NCBI RefSeq assembly: GCF_000416235.1
Contig: NZ_ATLO01000004.1
Span: forward strand, 310,001-374,000
Reading direction: 5' to 3'
DNA: 64,000 nucleotides
Source: Pseudomonas sp. CFII64
Lineage (GTDB): Bacteria; Pseudomonadota; Gammaproteobacteria; Pseudomonadales; Pseudomonadaceae
Numbering within the stretch: the stretch's first letter is position 1; every line of letters begins with the position of its first letter. Under the pieces are notes generated by a model. That model was not told where the DNA came from. It saw only the letters and a program-made list of their open reading frames with translations, and made no database searches. Shown here piece by piece: positions 34,368 through 44,021 of this stretch. Position numbers and translations under genes: made by a program.

Positions 34368-35261
34368 ATGGCCAGCGCATTACCCGATCTCAAACTGCTG
34401 CGTATTTTTGCCAGCGTGGTGCGCCATCAGGGCTTCGCCAGCGCGCAACAGGAACTCAATCTGTCCACCTCGGCGATCAGCACTTATATGAGCCAGCTGG
34501 AAGCGGCGCTGGGCATTGTCTTGTGTCATCGGGGTCGGGGCGGGTTCAGTCTGACCAGCAAAGGCGAACTGTTTCATCAGGAAACCCTGCGTCTGCTGGG
34601 CGAGCTGGAAGGCTTCGAGCTGTATGCCGCCGCACTCAAGGGCGAGCTGCGCGGTACGCTCAACCTCGGCGTGCTGGACTCCACCGTCAGCGATCCGGCC
34701 CTGCCGTTTGCCGAAGTCATCGGTGCCTACAGCCAGGAACACCCGGCGGTGCATTTACACCTGTCGGTGATGAGCCCTTACGAGTTGCAGCTCGGCGTGC
34801 TGGATAATCGGCTGGACCTGGCCATCGGCTCGTTCTCCACGCGGATGAACGGTCTGCTCTACCAACCGCTGTATCGCGAGCAGCATTGGCTGTATTGCAG
34901 CAACCGCCACACCTTGTTTGCCGAGCGGCGCATTCCCGAACCGGTGATCGCCCAGCAGCGTATGGTCGGGCGCGGATACTGGAGCCAGGCGGAACTGGCC
35001 CGGCACGGTTTCAAGCACAGCGCCGCAACGGTGGAAAGTATGGAGGCGCAGCTGATTCTGGTGCTGTCCGGTGCTTATATTGGTTATCTGCCGGAGCACT
35101 ACGCGCATTCCTGGGTGGACTCTGGGCACTTGCGCGTGCTGTTGCCAGCGACCTTCGGTTATCAGGCGCCGTTTTCGATGATCGTGCGCCGGGGCCGCAG
35201 CCGCGAGCCGTTGATTCAAACTTTCCGTGATCTGCTCAAAGCGCAGCTCAATCCTGTCTGA
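34368..35261 (+). CDS. gbuR: LysR-family regulator of guanidinobutyrase
   Basis: Regulator of 297 residues. The N-terminal winged helix-turn-helix is at about residues 18-37, with RHQGFASAQQELNLSTSAIS as recognition region. The C-terminal effector domain starts near residue 90. It is transcribed away from gbuA and the two share a promoter region of 196 bp with a LysR-type palindrome. In P. aeruginosa GbuR activates gbuA when guanidinobutyrate is present. The start ATG at 34368 is chosen because the HTH follows it at the usual distance; the open frame extends 16 codons upstream without a ribosome site. Confidence 0.92.
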   Translation: MASALPDLKLLRIFASVVRHQGFASAQQELNLSTSAISTYMSQLEAALGIVLCHRGRGGFSLTSKGELFHQETLRLLGELEGFELYAAALKGELRGTLNLGVLDSTVSDPALPFAEVIGAYSQEHPAVHLHLSVMSPYELQLGVLDNRLDLAIGSFSTRMNGLLYQPLYREQHWLYCSNRHTLFAERRIPEPVIAQQRMVGRGYWSQAELARHGFKHSAATVESMEAQLILVLSGAYIGYLPEHYAHSWVDSGHLRVLLPATFGYQAPFSMIVRRGRSREPLIQTFRDLLKAQLNPV

Positions 35262-35287
35262 CCGCATCCTTTCTGAGGAACGTTTCC

Positions 35288-35878
35288 ATGTCCCGCCCGC
35301 GCTGTGAGCGTTGTCTGCGCCCCGAAAGCCATTGCCTGTGTGCGCTGATCCCGCGACTGGACAGCCGCACGCGCGTGCTGGTGTTGCAGCATCCCAGCGA
35401 AGTAAATCATGCCCTGAACACCGGCAAACTGGCGACGCTGGGCTTGAGCAATGCGCAGTTGGTGGTCGGTGAAGTTTTCGAAAATATGCATGAGCTGCTC
35501 AATCCGCCGGGTTATCAGGCGCGACTGTTATTTCCCGGCGACGATGCGCAGCCATTGGCCATGCAGGACAAGGACGCGTTGCCGATGTTGCTGGTGGTGC
35601 CGGACGGCACGTGGCGCAAGGCGCGCAAATTGTTGCATCTCAACCCGCTGCTGGCAGCGTTGCCCCGGGTCACGCTGGGGCAAGTGCCCGAGTCCCGTTA
35701 CCGACTGCGCAAGGCACCGGGTCCGGATGCGTTATCCACCCTTGAGGCGATCACCCATGCCTTGCAAATCCTTGAAGCGCCGCAGTCATTCGCGCCGCTG
35801 CTGGCGCCATTCGAGGCCTTGATCGAGGGGCAGATCAAGGCGATGGGCGCCGACACGTTCGCGCGCAATCACGGCTGA
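35288..35878 (+). CDS. tapT: tRNA-uridine aminocarboxypropyltransferase (DTW domain)
   Basis: Protein of 196 residues of the DTW/TDD family, which includes E. coli TapT (YfiP). The latter adds the 3-amino-3-carboxypropyl group from SAM to uridine 47 of tRNA. The N-terminal cysteines C6, C9, C16 and C18 (CERC...HCLC) probably bind zinc. The family motif is PDGTWRKARKL at about residues 103-113, and YRLRKAP follows. It begins 26 bp after gbuR on the same strand, probably by chance rather than common function. The symbol follows the family. Confidence 0.87.
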   Translation: MSRPRCERCLRPESHCLCALIPRLDSRTRVLVLQHPSEVNHALNTGKLATLGLSNAQLVVGEVFENMHELLNPPGYQARLLFPGDDAQPLAMQDKDALPMLLVVPDGTWRKARKLLHLNPLLAALPRVTLGQVPESRYRLRKAPGPDALSTLEAITHALQILEAPQSFAPLLAPFEALIEGQIKAMGADTFARNHG

Positions 35879-35881
35879 GCA

Positions 35882-36094
35882 TCAACCGTTAAGCGATGTC
35901 AGCCCAGCACTGTTGAGCGCTTGCATGCGCTGAATATAAGCCTCGGTTTCACGCTCGGCTTCAGTTCGGTTGGGGTACGGCCCTTCAAGGGTGTTTTCCC
36001 GGGTGCTGAAAAAATATTCGCCATTGACCCGCGTTACCCGGTCACTGCGATAGTGGACGGTGGGGGCCGGGTCCTGCTCACGCTTGCCGAACAT
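35882..36094 (-). CDS. Small DUF6316-like protein (70 aa)
   Basis: Protein of 70 residues starting MFGKREQDPAPTVHYRSDRV with a central VNGEYFFSTRENTLEGPYPN and a charged helix EAERETEAYIQRMQAL. The pattern Arg-Ser-Asp-Arg ... Asn-Gly-Glu-Tyr-Phe-Phe is one I associate with the Pseudomonas DUF6316 family; no function is known. The ATG at 36094 is chosen over 36133 because the extra residues do not fit and a purine-rich site precedes it. It converges with tapT, and their stop codons are three bases apart. Confidence 0.7.
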   Translation of the reverse strand: MFGKREQDPAPTVHYRSDRVTRVNGEYFFSTRENTLEGPYPNRTEAERETEAYIQRMQALNSAGLTSLNG

Positions 36095-36253
36095 GGTTTT
36101 CTCCTGCTTAAAAATGAATCTGGGGAACTGCACGGCGCGAAGTCCGACTAAAACAGTTCTGGCCGTATTGCGCGCTCAACTGCAACTGTGTCGTGTTGCA
36201 ATCCACGCCTACAATGATCGCCTGCACTCTTTGCACTTGCCTGGGAAATCTTC

Positions 36254-37213
36254 ATGCACATCTCGTCTGGCCGATGGATCTATGGCCTGTGTCTGGCGCT
36301 ATTGACGGCGCTGCTCTGGGGCATTCTGCCCGTCAAGCTCAAACAAGTACTGCAAGTGATGGACCCTGTCACTGTGACGTGGTTCAGACTTTTGGTGTCC
36401 GGATCTCTGCTGTTTATATGGCTGGCCTCCGTCAAGCGCCTGCCCAGCTTCAAGGTGCTGGGACGCAAGGGAAAGATTCTGGTCCTGCTGGCGGTATTGG
36501 GGCTGGTGGGCAACTACGTGCTGTATCTGATCGGCCTGAATCTGCTCAGCCCCGGCACCGCCCAATTGATGATTCAGATGGGCCCGATCCTGTTATTGAT
36601 CAGCAGTATTTTTCTGTTCAAGGAGCGTTTCAGTATTGCTCAAGGCGTGGGCCTGGCGGTGCTGTTGATCGGGTTTGCGTTGTTCTTCAATCAGCGCCTC
36701 GGCGAGTTGCTGACGTCCATGAGTGAATACACTGCGGGCGTGCTGACCGTGTTTCTCGCGGCAGTGGTATGGACGTTCTACGGTCTGAGCCAGAAGCAAT
36801 TGCTGACGGTGTGGAATTCGGTGCAGGTCATGATGGTGATCTATCTGTTCTGCGCGCTATTGGTTACGCCGTGGGCGCATCCTGCCGAAGCGTTGCAGCT
36901 GAGCCCGTTGCAAGGCTGGCTGTTGCTGGCCTGCTGCCTGAATACACTGGTGGCCTATGGCGCGTTCGCCGAGGCGCTGGCTCACTGGGAAGCCTCGCGT
37001 GTCAGTGCGACGCTGGCGCTGACCCCGCTGGTGACCTTTGCTTGCGTGGCAATCGCTGCCTGGTTGTGGCCCGAGTACGTGCAAGCCGAGCAGATCAATC
37101 TGCTGGGCTATGGCGGGGCGGTACTGGTGGTGGCCGGTTCGGCACTGGTCGCACTCGGTCCTTCGATGCTTGCCGGATGGCGCGCAAGGAAGGCGAGGCT
37201 GGCACTCCAATAG
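36254..37213 (+). CDS. DMT-superfamily (EamA) transporter
   Basis: Integral membrane protein of 319 residues with ten hydrophobic helices forming two EamA repeats (about residues 10-145 and 155-300). Typical segments are WGILPVKLKQVLQVMDPVTV and SATLALTPLVTFACVAI. The spacing between the second repeat and the basic end (RARKARLALQ) is normal. The substrate cannot be read. It is different from the DMT gene at 29248. It has its own promoter, and the oxidoreductase gene converges on it with only 11 bp between. Confidence 0.85.
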   Translation: MHISSGRWIYGLCLALLTALLWGILPVKLKQVLQVMDPVTVTWFRLLVSGSLLFIWLASVKRLPSFKVLGRKGKILVLLAVLGLVGNYVLYLIGLNLLSPGTAQLMIQMGPILLLISSIFLFKERFSIAQGVGLAVLLIGFALFFNQRLGELLTSMSEYTAGVLTVFLAAVVWTFYGLSQKQLLTVWNSVQVMMVIYLFCALLVTPWAHPAEALQLSPLQGWLLLACCLNTLVAYGAFAEALAHWEASRVSATLALTPLVTFACVAIAAWLWPEYVQAEQINLLGYGGAVLVVAGSALVALGPSMLAGWRARKARLALQ

Positions 37214-37224
37214 ATCCAGGCTAT

Positions 37225-37839
37225 TTACTTGCGCCCGAGCATTTCGGCCTTGCGCAGCCATTGCTGGCGCTGTTCTTCGCTGGAAATGCGGATCGGGGCG
37301 AATTCGGTCAGGCGCTTGGTCTTGATCCCGCAGAAAGCCAGCACAGTCCGCACCATCTGCCGATGCGCCGGCGCGCCATATACCCAGCGGAAATAGCGCG
37401 GCGGGGTGTCCATGGTCACCAACAGCTCAGCCGTGCGGCCCCTGAGCAGCTCGTTGGAAATGTGTTTACGACCATGGGCCTTGAAGGCGAAACCGGGCAT
37501 CAATACCCGGTCGAGAAAACCGCTGAGCACGCTGGGCAATCCGCCCCACCAGACCGGGTAGACGAACACCAGATGCTCGGCCCAATGGATCTCCCGTTGG
37601 GCTTCGAGCAGGTCATGTTCCAGATTCTGGCTTTGTTCGTAACCGTTATGCAGCACGGGGTCGAAGTCCAGTTCTCCCAGCTTGAGCATCCGCACCACAT
37701 GGCCTTCGCTGCGCGCGCCCAAGGCATAAGCCTCGCCCAGCGCGTGGCCAAAGCTTGCGGATTTCGGCGTACCGAAAATCATCAGGATGCGTTTGCCATA
37801 CCCTTCCAGGGGTGTCGCGCCGCTTTTCGGATCAACCAT
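37225..37839 (-). CDS. NAD(P)H oxidoreductase, flavodoxin-like (KefF/MdaB type)
   Basis: Flavoprotein of 204 residues of the NAD(P)H:quinone oxidoreductase fold. [22 protein letters not shown] near residue 17 is the flavin phosphate loop, and [20 protein letters not shown] is the diagnostic flavin-ring segment. The protein reduces quinones or other acceptors with NAD(P)H. The ATG at 37839 overlaps the fumC stop by eight bases, so it is translationally coupled to fumC; the same oxidoreductase/fumC pair occurs in P. aeruginosa. It ends close to the converging DMT gene. Confidence 0.85.
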   Translation of the reverse strand: MVDPKSGATPLEGYGKRILMIFGTPKSASFGHALGEAYALGARSEGHVVRMLKLGELDFDPVLHNGYEQSQNLEHDLLEAQREIHWAEHLVFVYPVWWGGLPSVLSGFLDRVLMPGFAFKAHGRKHISNELLRGRTAELLVTMDTPPRYFRWVYGAPAHRQMVRTVLAFCGIKTKRLTEFAPIRISSEEQRQQWLRKAEMLGRK

Positions 37840-39226
37840 TGCTGCCGGCCTCGAGCATTTTTTCCGGGCGAACCCAGGCATCGAACTCGGCATCGGTCAG
37901 ATAACCCAGGGCCAGCGCAGCCTCGCGCAAGGTCAGCCCTTCGCTGTAGGCCTTCTTGGCGATCTGGGCGGATTTGTCATAGCCGATGTGCGGGTTGAGC
38001 GCAGTCACGAGCATCAGGCCGCGTTCCAGGTGTTCAGCCATTTTTTCCGCGTCCGGTTCCATGCCGGCGATGCAATGCTCGTTGAAGTTGCTGCAGCCGT
38101 CGCCGAGCAGGCGAATCGATTGCAGCAGGTTATGAATGATCACCGGCTTGTAGACGTTCAGCTGCAAATGGCCCTGGCTCGCGGCAAAGCCGATCGTGAC
38201 GTCGTTGCCCATGACCTGGCAGGCCAGCATCGACAGCGCTTCGCACTGAGTCGGATTGACCTTGCCGGGCATGATTGAGCTGCCGGGCTCGTTGGCTGGC
38301 AGTTTGACTTCAGCCAGGCCAGCACGTGGACCGGAGCCCAGCAGGCGCAGGTCGTTGGCGATTTTCATCAAGGTCACGGCCAGGGTTTTCAACGCGCCGG
38401 ACAATGCCGTCAACGGCTCATGACCGGCCAGCGCGGCGAACTTGTTGGGCGCGGTCACGAACGGCAAGCCAGACAGCGCCGCCAGTTCAGCCGCAACCGC
38501 TTCGGCGAAACCATGAGGGGAATTAAGACCCGTACCCACCGCCGTACCGCCCTGGGCCAGTTCATAGACGGCGGGCAGGGTGGCGCGAATGGCTTTCTCG
38601 GCATAATCGAGCTGCGCGACGTACGCCGAAAGCTCCTGGCCAAAGGTGATCGGCGTCGCGTCCATCATGTGCGTGCGGCCGGTCTTGACCAGTTTCATAT
38701 GCCGCGCCGACTGCTCGGCGATGCCGTTGGACAACTCGGCAATCGCTGGCAACAGTTGCTCTTTCACCGCCTGGGCGGCAGCAATATGCATTGCGGTCGG
38801 GAAGCAATCGTTGGAGCTTTGCGAGCGGTTGACGTGATCGTTGGGGTGTACCGGCGTCTTGCCGCCACGGCCTTGTCCGGCCAGCTCATTGGCGCGCCCG
38901 GCGATCACTTCGTTGACGTTCATGTTGCTCTGGGTGCCAGAGCCGGTTTGCCAGACCACCAAGGGAAACTGGCTGTCGTGCTCGCCGGCCAGCACTTCAT
39001 TGGCGGATTGCTCGATCAGTCGGGCAATATCGGCTGGCAGGTCGCCATTGCGATCGTTGACCCGGGCCGCAGCCTTCTTGATCAGCGCCAGGGCGTGCAG
39101 CACCGGCAGAGGCATACGCTGATCGCCAATCGCAAAATTGATCAGCGAACGTTGAGTCTGTGCTCCCCAGTAGGCGTCATCGGGGACTTCGATCGGGCCA
39201 AGGCTGTCAGTTTCAGTACGACTCAC
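37832..39226 (-). CDS. fumC: Class II fumarate hydratase
   Basis: Iron-independent fumarase of 464 residues, interconverting fumarate and malate in the TCA cycle. Hallmarks are [28 protein letters not shown] and the catalytic-serine loop [15 protein letters not shown]. It resembles the second FumC of P. aeruginosa, which lies next to the same oxidoreductase and bolA region. The start is GTG at 39226 after an AGGAG site; the open frame begins with TTG at 39241, but that codon overlaps the ribosome site. Being iron-free, FumC can replace iron-sulfur fumarases under stress. Confidence 0.95.
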   Translation of the reverse strand: MSRTETDSLGPIEVPDDAYWGAQTQRSLINFAIGDQRMPLPVLHALALIKKAAARVNDRNGDLPADIARLIEQSANEVLAGEHDSQFPLVVWQTGSGTQSNMNVNEVIAGRANELAGQGRGGKTPVHPNDHVNRSQSSNDCFPTAMHIAAAQAVKEQLLPAIAELSNGIAEQSARHMKLVKTGRTHMMDATPITFGQELSAYVAQLDYAEKAIRATLPAVYELAQGGTAVGTGLNSPHGFAEAVAAELAALSGLPFVTAPNKFAALAGHEPLTALSGALKTLAVTLMKIANDLRLLGSGPRAGLAEVKLPANEPGSSIMPGKVNPTQCEALSMLACQVMGNDVTIGFAASQGHLQLNVYKPVIIHNLLQSIRLLGDGCSNFNEHCIAGMEPDAEKMAEHLERGLMLVTALNPHIGYDKSAQIAKKAYSEGLTLREAALALGYLTDAEFDAWVRPEKMLEAGSNG

Positions 39227-39404
39227 GGGTTCACTCCTCAAAGTTCAGTGCGCATCAATGCGAAGTTTAGGCTTTGGTATCCATATTGGGTTCCCTAATT
39301 AGCGTTTTTAACCGCTCGGCGCGTCAGGGGTTGAGCCAAAAGCGGTCCTGGGCGCAGAATGGTCGGCCTTGAGGTATTGCCTCGCCTGCTAGAAAGGAAA
39401 CTCG

Positions 39405-39929
39405 ATGACCCGTCTTCGTGCCATTTGTACTGCGGTTGTACTGGTTTGTGCCAGCGGCCAGGTTCTTGCCGATACCGCCAGCCATAACGCCAGTGCCGAA
39501 ACGTTCCTCAAGCTGGCTCATGCTGACAAGCTGGGCACCCCGGTCTACATGCAAGTGCAACAGATGTTTGCCCAGCGCTTTGCCGAAACCAAAGCCCCTG
39601 AAGCGAAAAAAGCCTTGCTTGAAACCTATCAGGCCAAAGCCAATGCTGCGCTGGATCAGGCGATCGGCTGGAACAAGCTGAAACCCGACATGATCAAGCT
39701 CTACACCGCCAACTTCAGCGAAAGCGAGTTGAAGGATCTGGTTGCGTTCTACCAGTCTCCACTGGGCAAGAAAGTGCTGACCAAAATGCCTGAGATGACT
39801 CAACAGTCGGCTCAGCTGACCCAGAGCAAACTGGAAAGCGCAGTGCCTGTCGTCAACAAGCTGCTGGCTGACATGACTGCTGAACTGGAACCTGCCAAGG
39901 CAGCTCCTGCTCCAGCCAAAAAGCCTTAA
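39405..39929 (+). CDS. DUF2059 domain-containing exported protein
   Basis: Protein of 174 residues with a signal peptide (cleavage near LAD-T, residue 22-24). The mature part is helical with the DUF2059 pattern: KPDMIKLYTANFSESELKDLVAFYQSPLGKKVLTKMPEM. The C-terminal AKAAPAPAKKP is a short low-complexity tail. Family function is not established. It is divergent from fumC and lies 24 bp before bolA in the same direction, an order also known from P. aeruginosa. Predicted location is the periplasm. Confidence 0.88.
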   Translation: MTRLRAICTAVVLVCASGQVLADTASHNASAETFLKLAHADKLGTPVYMQVQQMFAQRFAETKAPEAKKALLETYQAKANAALDQAIGWNKLKPDMIKLYTANFSESELKDLVAFYQSPLGKKVLTKMPEMTQQSAQLTQSKLESAVPVVNKLLADMTAELEPAKAAPAPAKKP

Positions 39930-39953
39930 CCGACTGATCGGGCGAAACCTGTC

Positions 39954-40247
39954 ATGACCATGCAAAAGCGAATCGAATCGGCGCTGGCCGTGTTTCAGCC
40001 ACTGCACCTGCAAGTGCTCGACGAGAGCCACATGCACAGTCGCGGTGAGCAGACTCACTACAAGGCGATTATCGTCAGCGAGCAATTCGAGGGGCTCAAC
40101 GCCGTCAAGCGTCACCAGAAGGTCTACGGCATTCTGGGCGGCCTGATGGGTGAGTTTCACGCGTTGGCGTTGCACACGTTTACCCCTGAAGAATGGGCTA
40201 AAACCGGTGCCGCGCCAGCCTCGCCGACCTGTGCGGGTGGTCATTGA
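39954..40247 (+). CDS. bolA: BolA family protein
   Basis: Protein of 97 residues with the BolA fold. The conserved histidine-containing segments are ESHMHSRGEQTHYKAIIVS and LNAVKRHQKVYGILGGLM. BolA proteins bind monothiol glutaredoxins and iron-sulfur clusters and affect cell shape and stress responses. Translation probably starts at 39954, although a second Met two codons later is possible. The C-terminal tail with SPTCAGGH adds a non-conserved cysteine. A hairpin terminator lies downstream, before trhO. Confidence 0.92.
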   Translation: MTMQKRIESALAVFQPLHLQVLDESHMHSRGEQTHYKAIIVSEQFEGLNAVKRHQKVYGILGGLMGEFHALALHTFTPEEWAKTGAAPASPTCAGGH

Positions 40248-40289
40248 CCGTCGCCTGACGGGGGTTACCGGATTAACCCTGATTTTTGC

Positions 40290-40325
40290 TAGAATCCGCA
40301 CGCGCCGCTCTGTCGGCGCGTTTTT
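40290..40325 (+). terminator. Hairpin with T-run between bolA and trhO, next to a TAGAAT box
   Basis: The stem CGCGCCG/CGGCGCG (40301-40320) is followed by TTTTT, a classical terminator form. The TAGAAT at 40290-40295, preceded by TGC, resembles an extended -10 box, so a trhO transcript might start just at the hairpin. Which of the two roles holds cannot be settled by eye. Confidence 0.6.
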
Positions 40326-40381
40326 CATTCCGAATTTTGATCCGGTAGGCCCTTTGCGAGGGTCGCCACCTGGAGATACAC

Positions 40382-41335
40382 ATGACACAACAGCCGATGA
40401 CTCAACCGATCGTCGTGGCCGCTCTATACAAGTTCGTCACGCTCAGCGACTACGTTGCCCTGCGCGAACCGCTGCTGCAGGCGATGGTCGACAATGGCAT
40501 CAAAGGCACGCTGCTGATTGCCGAAGAAGGCATCAACGGCACCGTCTCCGGTAGCCGTGAAGGCATCGACGGGCTGATGGCCTGGCTGAAGAACGACCCG
40601 CGTATGGACGACATCGATCACAAGGAGTCGTACTGCGACGAGCAGCCCTTCTACCGCACCAAGGTCAAGCTCAAGAAAGAGATTGTGACCCTGGGCGTCG
40701 AAGGCGTGGACCCGAATAAATCCGTGGGCACCTATGTCAATCCGCAGGACTGGAACGCGATCATCAGCGATCCGGAAGTGCTGGTGATCGACACCCGCAA
40801 CGATTACGAAGTGTCCATCGGCACCTTCGAAGGCGCCATCGACCCGAAGACCACCAGCTTTCGCGAGTTTCCCGAGTACATCAAGGAACACTTCGACCCG
40901 GCGGTGCACAAGAAAGTCGCGATGTTCTGCACCGGTGGCATTCGCTGTGAAAAAGCCTCGAGTTATATGCTCGGCGAAGGCTACGGCGAGGTCTTCCACC
41001 TCAAGGGCGGGATTCTCAAGTATCTGGAAGAGGTGCCTCAGGAAGAAAGCCTGTGGCGTGGCGAGTGTTTCGTTTTCGACAATCGCGTCACCGTGCGCCA
41101 TGACCTGACCGAAGGCGACTACGATCAATGTCACGCCTGCCGTACGCCGATCAATGCCGAGGACCGCGCCAGCGAGCATTACACCGCGGGTATCAGTTGC
41201 CCGCATTGCTGGGACACGCTGAGCGAAAAGACCCGCCGCAGCGCCATCGATCGGCAGAAACAGATCGAACTGGCGAAGCAGCGCAATCAGCCACACCCTA
41301 TCGGCCGTAACTATCGCCTGCCAACCGAGGCTTGA
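40382..41335 (+). CDS. trhO: tRNA uridine(34) hydroxylase TrhO (rhodanese-like)
   Basis: Protein of 317 residues (formerly YceA). TrhO hydroxylates uridine 34 of tRNAs using oxygen. The N-terminal ferredoxin-like domain starts [14 protein letters not shown], and the rhodanese domain carries the active-site Cys183 in [17 protein letters not shown]. The C-terminal part has paired cysteines (CHACRTPI and CPHCWD) that may bind metal. The ATG at 40382 follows a GGAGAT site. It is followed after three bases by the DsbA-like gene. This organisation is shared with P. aeruginosa. Confidence 0.92.
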   Translation: MTQQPMTQPIVVAALYKFVTLSDYVALREPLLQAMVDNGIKGTLLIAEEGINGTVSGSREGIDGLMAWLKNDPRMDDIDHKESYCDEQPFYRTKVKLKKEIVTLGVEGVDPNKSVGTYVNPQDWNAIISDPEVLVIDTRNDYEVSIGTFEGAIDPKTTSFREFPEYIKEHFDPAVHKKVAMFCTGGIRCEKASSYMLGEGYGEVFHLKGGILKYLEEVPQEESLWRGECFVFDNRVTVRHDLTEGDYDQCHACRTPINAEDRASEHYTAGISCPHCWDTLSEKTRRSAIDRQKQIELAKQRNQPHPIGRNYRLPTEA

Positions 41336-41338
41336 TCC

Positions 41339-41974
41339 ATGTCTGCTCGCCTGCTCTATGTGATGGACCCGATGTGTTCCTGGTGCTGGGGCTTTGCCGA
41401 TGTGGCCAAGGCGCTGGTGGAGCAGGCGCAGGCGGGTGGCATGACCTTGCAATTGGTGGTGGGCGGTTTGCGCACCGGCAGCGGAGCCGCACTGGAGCCG
41501 ACGACCCGACGCTACATCCTCGAACACTGGCAGGCGGTGGCGCAAACCACCGGGCAACCCTTTCGATTTGAGGATGCGTTGCCCGATGGTTTTGTCTACG
41601 ACACCGAGCCCGCCTGTCGAGCGGTGGTGGCTGCGCGCAGCCTCGATCCGGACAGCGCGTGGCGTCTGGTCAGACTCATTCAACAAGCGTTCTATCTGGA
41701 TGGCCGCGATACAACCCAGGCCGCGTTGCTGACCGAACTGGCCGAGCAGGCTGGCTTGCCGCGCATTGAATTCGCCGAGGCGTTTGACAGCGCCGAGCAG
41801 CATGCCGCGACGGCGGCTGATTTCGCCTGGGTTCAGGACCTCGGTATCGCCGGGTTCCCAACCTTGCTGGCTGAACGCAACGGCCAGTTGGCGCTGCTGA
41901 CCAATGGTTATCAATCCCTGGAAGATCTCTCGCCGCTGCTCGGTCGATGGCTGGAGCGTGCCGCCAGTGCATGA
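41339..41974 (+). CDS. DsbA-family thioredoxin-fold protein
   Basis: Protein of 211 residues with a thioredoxin-like fold; the redox pair is Cys13-Ser-Trp-Cys16 in MDPMCSWCWGF, and the cis-proline loop is GIAGFPTLL. There is no signal peptide, so it is likely cytoplasmic, closer to FrnE/2-hydroxychromene-2-carboxylate isomerase-like DsbA relatives than to periplasmic DsbA. Its redox partner is not evident. It follows trhO by three bases, and the ABC exporter start lies within its 3' end. Confidence 0.85.
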   Translation: MSARLLYVMDPMCSWCWGFADVAKALVEQAQAGGMTLQLVVGGLRTGSGAALEPTTRRYILEHWQAVAQTTGQPFRFEDALPDGFVYDTEPACRAVVAARSLDPDSAWRLVRLIQQAFYLDGRDTTQAALLTELAEQAGLPRIEFAEAFDSAEQHAATAADFAWVQDLGIAGFPTLLAERNGQLALLTNGYQSLEDLSPLLGRWLERAASA

Positions 41975-43787
41975 ACCTGATCAGGGTGCGAGCGAGCAGC
42001 CCAGGCGCATTGATCGGCTGAGCTGGGCAGAAATTCGACGTCTGGCAGTGCGCCATAAAAAAGCCCTGTGGATCGCCAATGGTGTCGCCGTGCTGGCGAC
42101 CTTGTGCAGCGTGCCGATCCCGTTGCTGCTGCCGTTACTGGTGGACGAGGTGTTGCTCGGCCACGGCGACAGCGCTCTCGCGTTCATGAACCGCTTTCTG
42201 CCCGGCAGCCTGCAAACCTCGGTCGGCTACATAGGCCTGATGCTGCTCGCCACGGTAGGCCTGCGCCTGGGTGCGCTGGTGTTCAACGTCATTCAGGCAC
42301 GGCTTTTCGCCCGCTTGTCCAAGGACATCGTCTATCGGGTGCGCATCCGGCTGATCGAGCGGCTCAAGCGGATATCCCTGGGCGAATATGAAAGCCTCGG
42401 CGGCGGCACCGTAACTACGCATCTGGTCACCGACCTCGACACCGTGGACAAATTTATCGGTGATACGCTCAGCCGGTTTCTGGTTGCCATGCTGACTTTG
42501 GCGGGAACCGCCGGGATTCTGGTGTGGATGCACTGGAAGCTTGCCCTGTTGATCATGCTGTTCAACCCGCTGGTGATATATGCCACGGTCAAGCTGGGCA
42601 AGCGGGTCAAGCACCTGAAGAAGCAGGAAAACGACAGCACCTCGCGCTTCACCCAGGCCCTGACTGAAACCCTGGACTCGATCCAGGAAGTCCGCGCCGG
42701 CAATCGTCAGGGTTATTTTCTCGGGCGGCTTGGGCTGCGCGCGCAGGAAGTTCGCGATTACGCCATCGCCTCGCAATGGAAAAGTGACGCATCCAGCCGT
42801 GCCAGCGGGCTGTTGTTCCAGTTCGGCATCGATATCTTTCGCGCGGCGGCAATGCTCACCGTGCTGTTTTCCGATCTGTCCATCGGGCAGATGCTCGCGG
42901 TATTCAGCTACCTGTGGTTCATGATCGGTCCGGTCGAACAATTATTGAACCTGCAGTACGCGTATTACGCCGCCGGAGGCGCGCTGAAACGGATCAACGA
43001 GTTGCTGGCTCGTGCTGACGAGCCACAGTATCCGGGTGGTGCCGATCCGTTCGCAAAGCAGGAAACCGTCGGCATCGAGATTCGTGGCCTGAGTTTCGCC
43101 TATGGCGAAGAGAACGTTCTGGATCAACTGAACCTGACCATCGCTCCCGGCGAAAAAGTTGCCATCGTCGGTGCCAGTGGCGGCGGTAAAAGCACGCTGG
43201 TGCAACTTTTGCTGGGGCTGTACACGGCGCAATCCGGCACGATCCGTTTCGGTGGGGCGAGTCTGGAGGAAATAGGTCTGGAGACCGTCCGGGAAAACGT
43301 TGCAGTGGTGCTGCAACATCCGGCGCTGTTCAACGATACGGTGCGCGCCAACCTGAGCATGGGGCGTGAGCGCAGCGACGAGGCCTGTTGGCGGGCCCTG
43401 GAGATTGCTCAACTGGCGCCGACGATTCGTGCCTTCCCCGATGGGCTGGACAGTATCGTCGGGCGTTCCGGGGTGCGCTTGTCGGGCGGCCAGCGCCAGC
43501 GACTGGCCATCGCCAGAATGGTGTTGTCCGACCCCAAGGTGGTGATCCTCGACGAAGCCACTTCGGCGCTGGATGCCGCGACTGAATACAGCCTGCATCA
43601 AGCCTTGTCGCGCTTCCTTCAAGGGCGCACGACGCTGATCATTGCGCATCGCCTGTCAGCGGTTAAACAGGCAGATCGAGTGCTGGTGTTCGATGGCGGA
43701 AGTATCGCCGAAGAGGGCGATCATCAGCAGCTGATTGCCGATGGCGGGCTGTACGCCAGGCTTTACGGCCATTTGCAACATATCTGA
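41967..43787 (+). CDS. ABC transporter, fused permease and ATP-binding protein
   Basis: Half-size exporter of 606 residues: six hydrophobic helices (about residues 30-320) and a C-terminal ATPase. Walker A is GASGGGKSTL, the ABC signature is LSGGQRQRL, Walker B is VVILDEATSALD, and the H-loop is IIAHRLSA. Such proteins act as dimers and export lipids, peptides or drugs. The GTG at 41967 overlaps the DsbA-like gene and gives a normal N-terminus; the frame is open to 41904. In P. aeruginosa a similar exporter precedes rbdA. A perfect stem-loop follows the stop. Confidence 0.88.
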   Translation: MHEPDQGASEQPRRIDRLSWAEIRRLAVRHKKALWIANGVAVLATLCSVPIPLLLPLLVDEVLLGHGDSALAFMNRFLPGSLQTSVGYIGLMLLATVGLRLGALVFNVIQARLFARLSKDIVYRVRIRLIERLKRISLGEYESLGGGTVTTHLVTDLDTVDKFIGDTLSRFLVAMLTLAGTAGILVWMHWKLALLIMLFNPLVIYATVKLGKRVKHLKKQENDSTSRFTQALTETLDSIQEVRAGNRQGYFLGRLGLRAQEVRDYAIASQWKSDASSRASGLLFQFGIDIFRAAAMLTVLFSDLSIGQMLAVFSYLWFMIGPVEQLLNLQYAYYAAGGALKRINELLARADEPQYPGGADPFAKQETVGIEIRGLSFAYGEENVLDQLNLTIAPGEKVAIVGASGGGKSTLVQLLLGLYTAQSGTIRFGGASLEEIGLETVRENVAVVLQHPALFNDTVRANLSMGRERSDEACWRALEIAQLAPTIRAFPDGLDSIVGRSGVRLSGGQRQRLAIARMVLSDPKVVILDEATSALDAATEYSLHQALSRFLQGRTTLIIAHRLSAVKQADRVLVFDGGSIAEEGDHQQLIADGGLYARLYGHLQHI

Positions 43788-43864
43788 CAGGTGCCGATTC
43801 AAAAGCGCTGCGGATTATCCCGAAAATACCCGGAACCCACGTTTTCCTGAACCGTCTTCTTGTC

Positions 43865-43894
43865 GGCGCTGCGTCAGGATCGCGACGCAGCGCC
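43865..43894 (+). terminator. Stem-loop downstream of the ABC transporter gene
   Basis: A perfect 11-bp stem, GGCGCTGCGTC/GACGCAGCGCC, encloses an eight-base loop. No clear T run follows, so termination is likely but not certain. It lies about 78 bp after the exporter stop and about 128 bp before the RbdA-like gene. Confidence 0.45.
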
Positions 43895-44021
43895 CGCCTG
43901 TTTCATCGTTGAGAAAATCCTCCTACCTTTTCATGGAATTGGCCTAGTCTGAGGCAAGGATGAAATTGATCAGGCCGCTTGTTGAGCATCTGGCAACGCT
44001 AACGCTTATGAAAGGGAAACC

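Noticed and set aside
36769..37998. Plus-strand open frame spanning the end of the DMT gene and the oxidoreductase gene
   Set aside because: It crosses two well-supported genes in other frames and shows no family signature.
40424..41914. Minus-strand open frame opposite trhO and the DsbA-like gene (496 codons)
   Set aside because: Two well-supported plus-strand genes account for this DNA.
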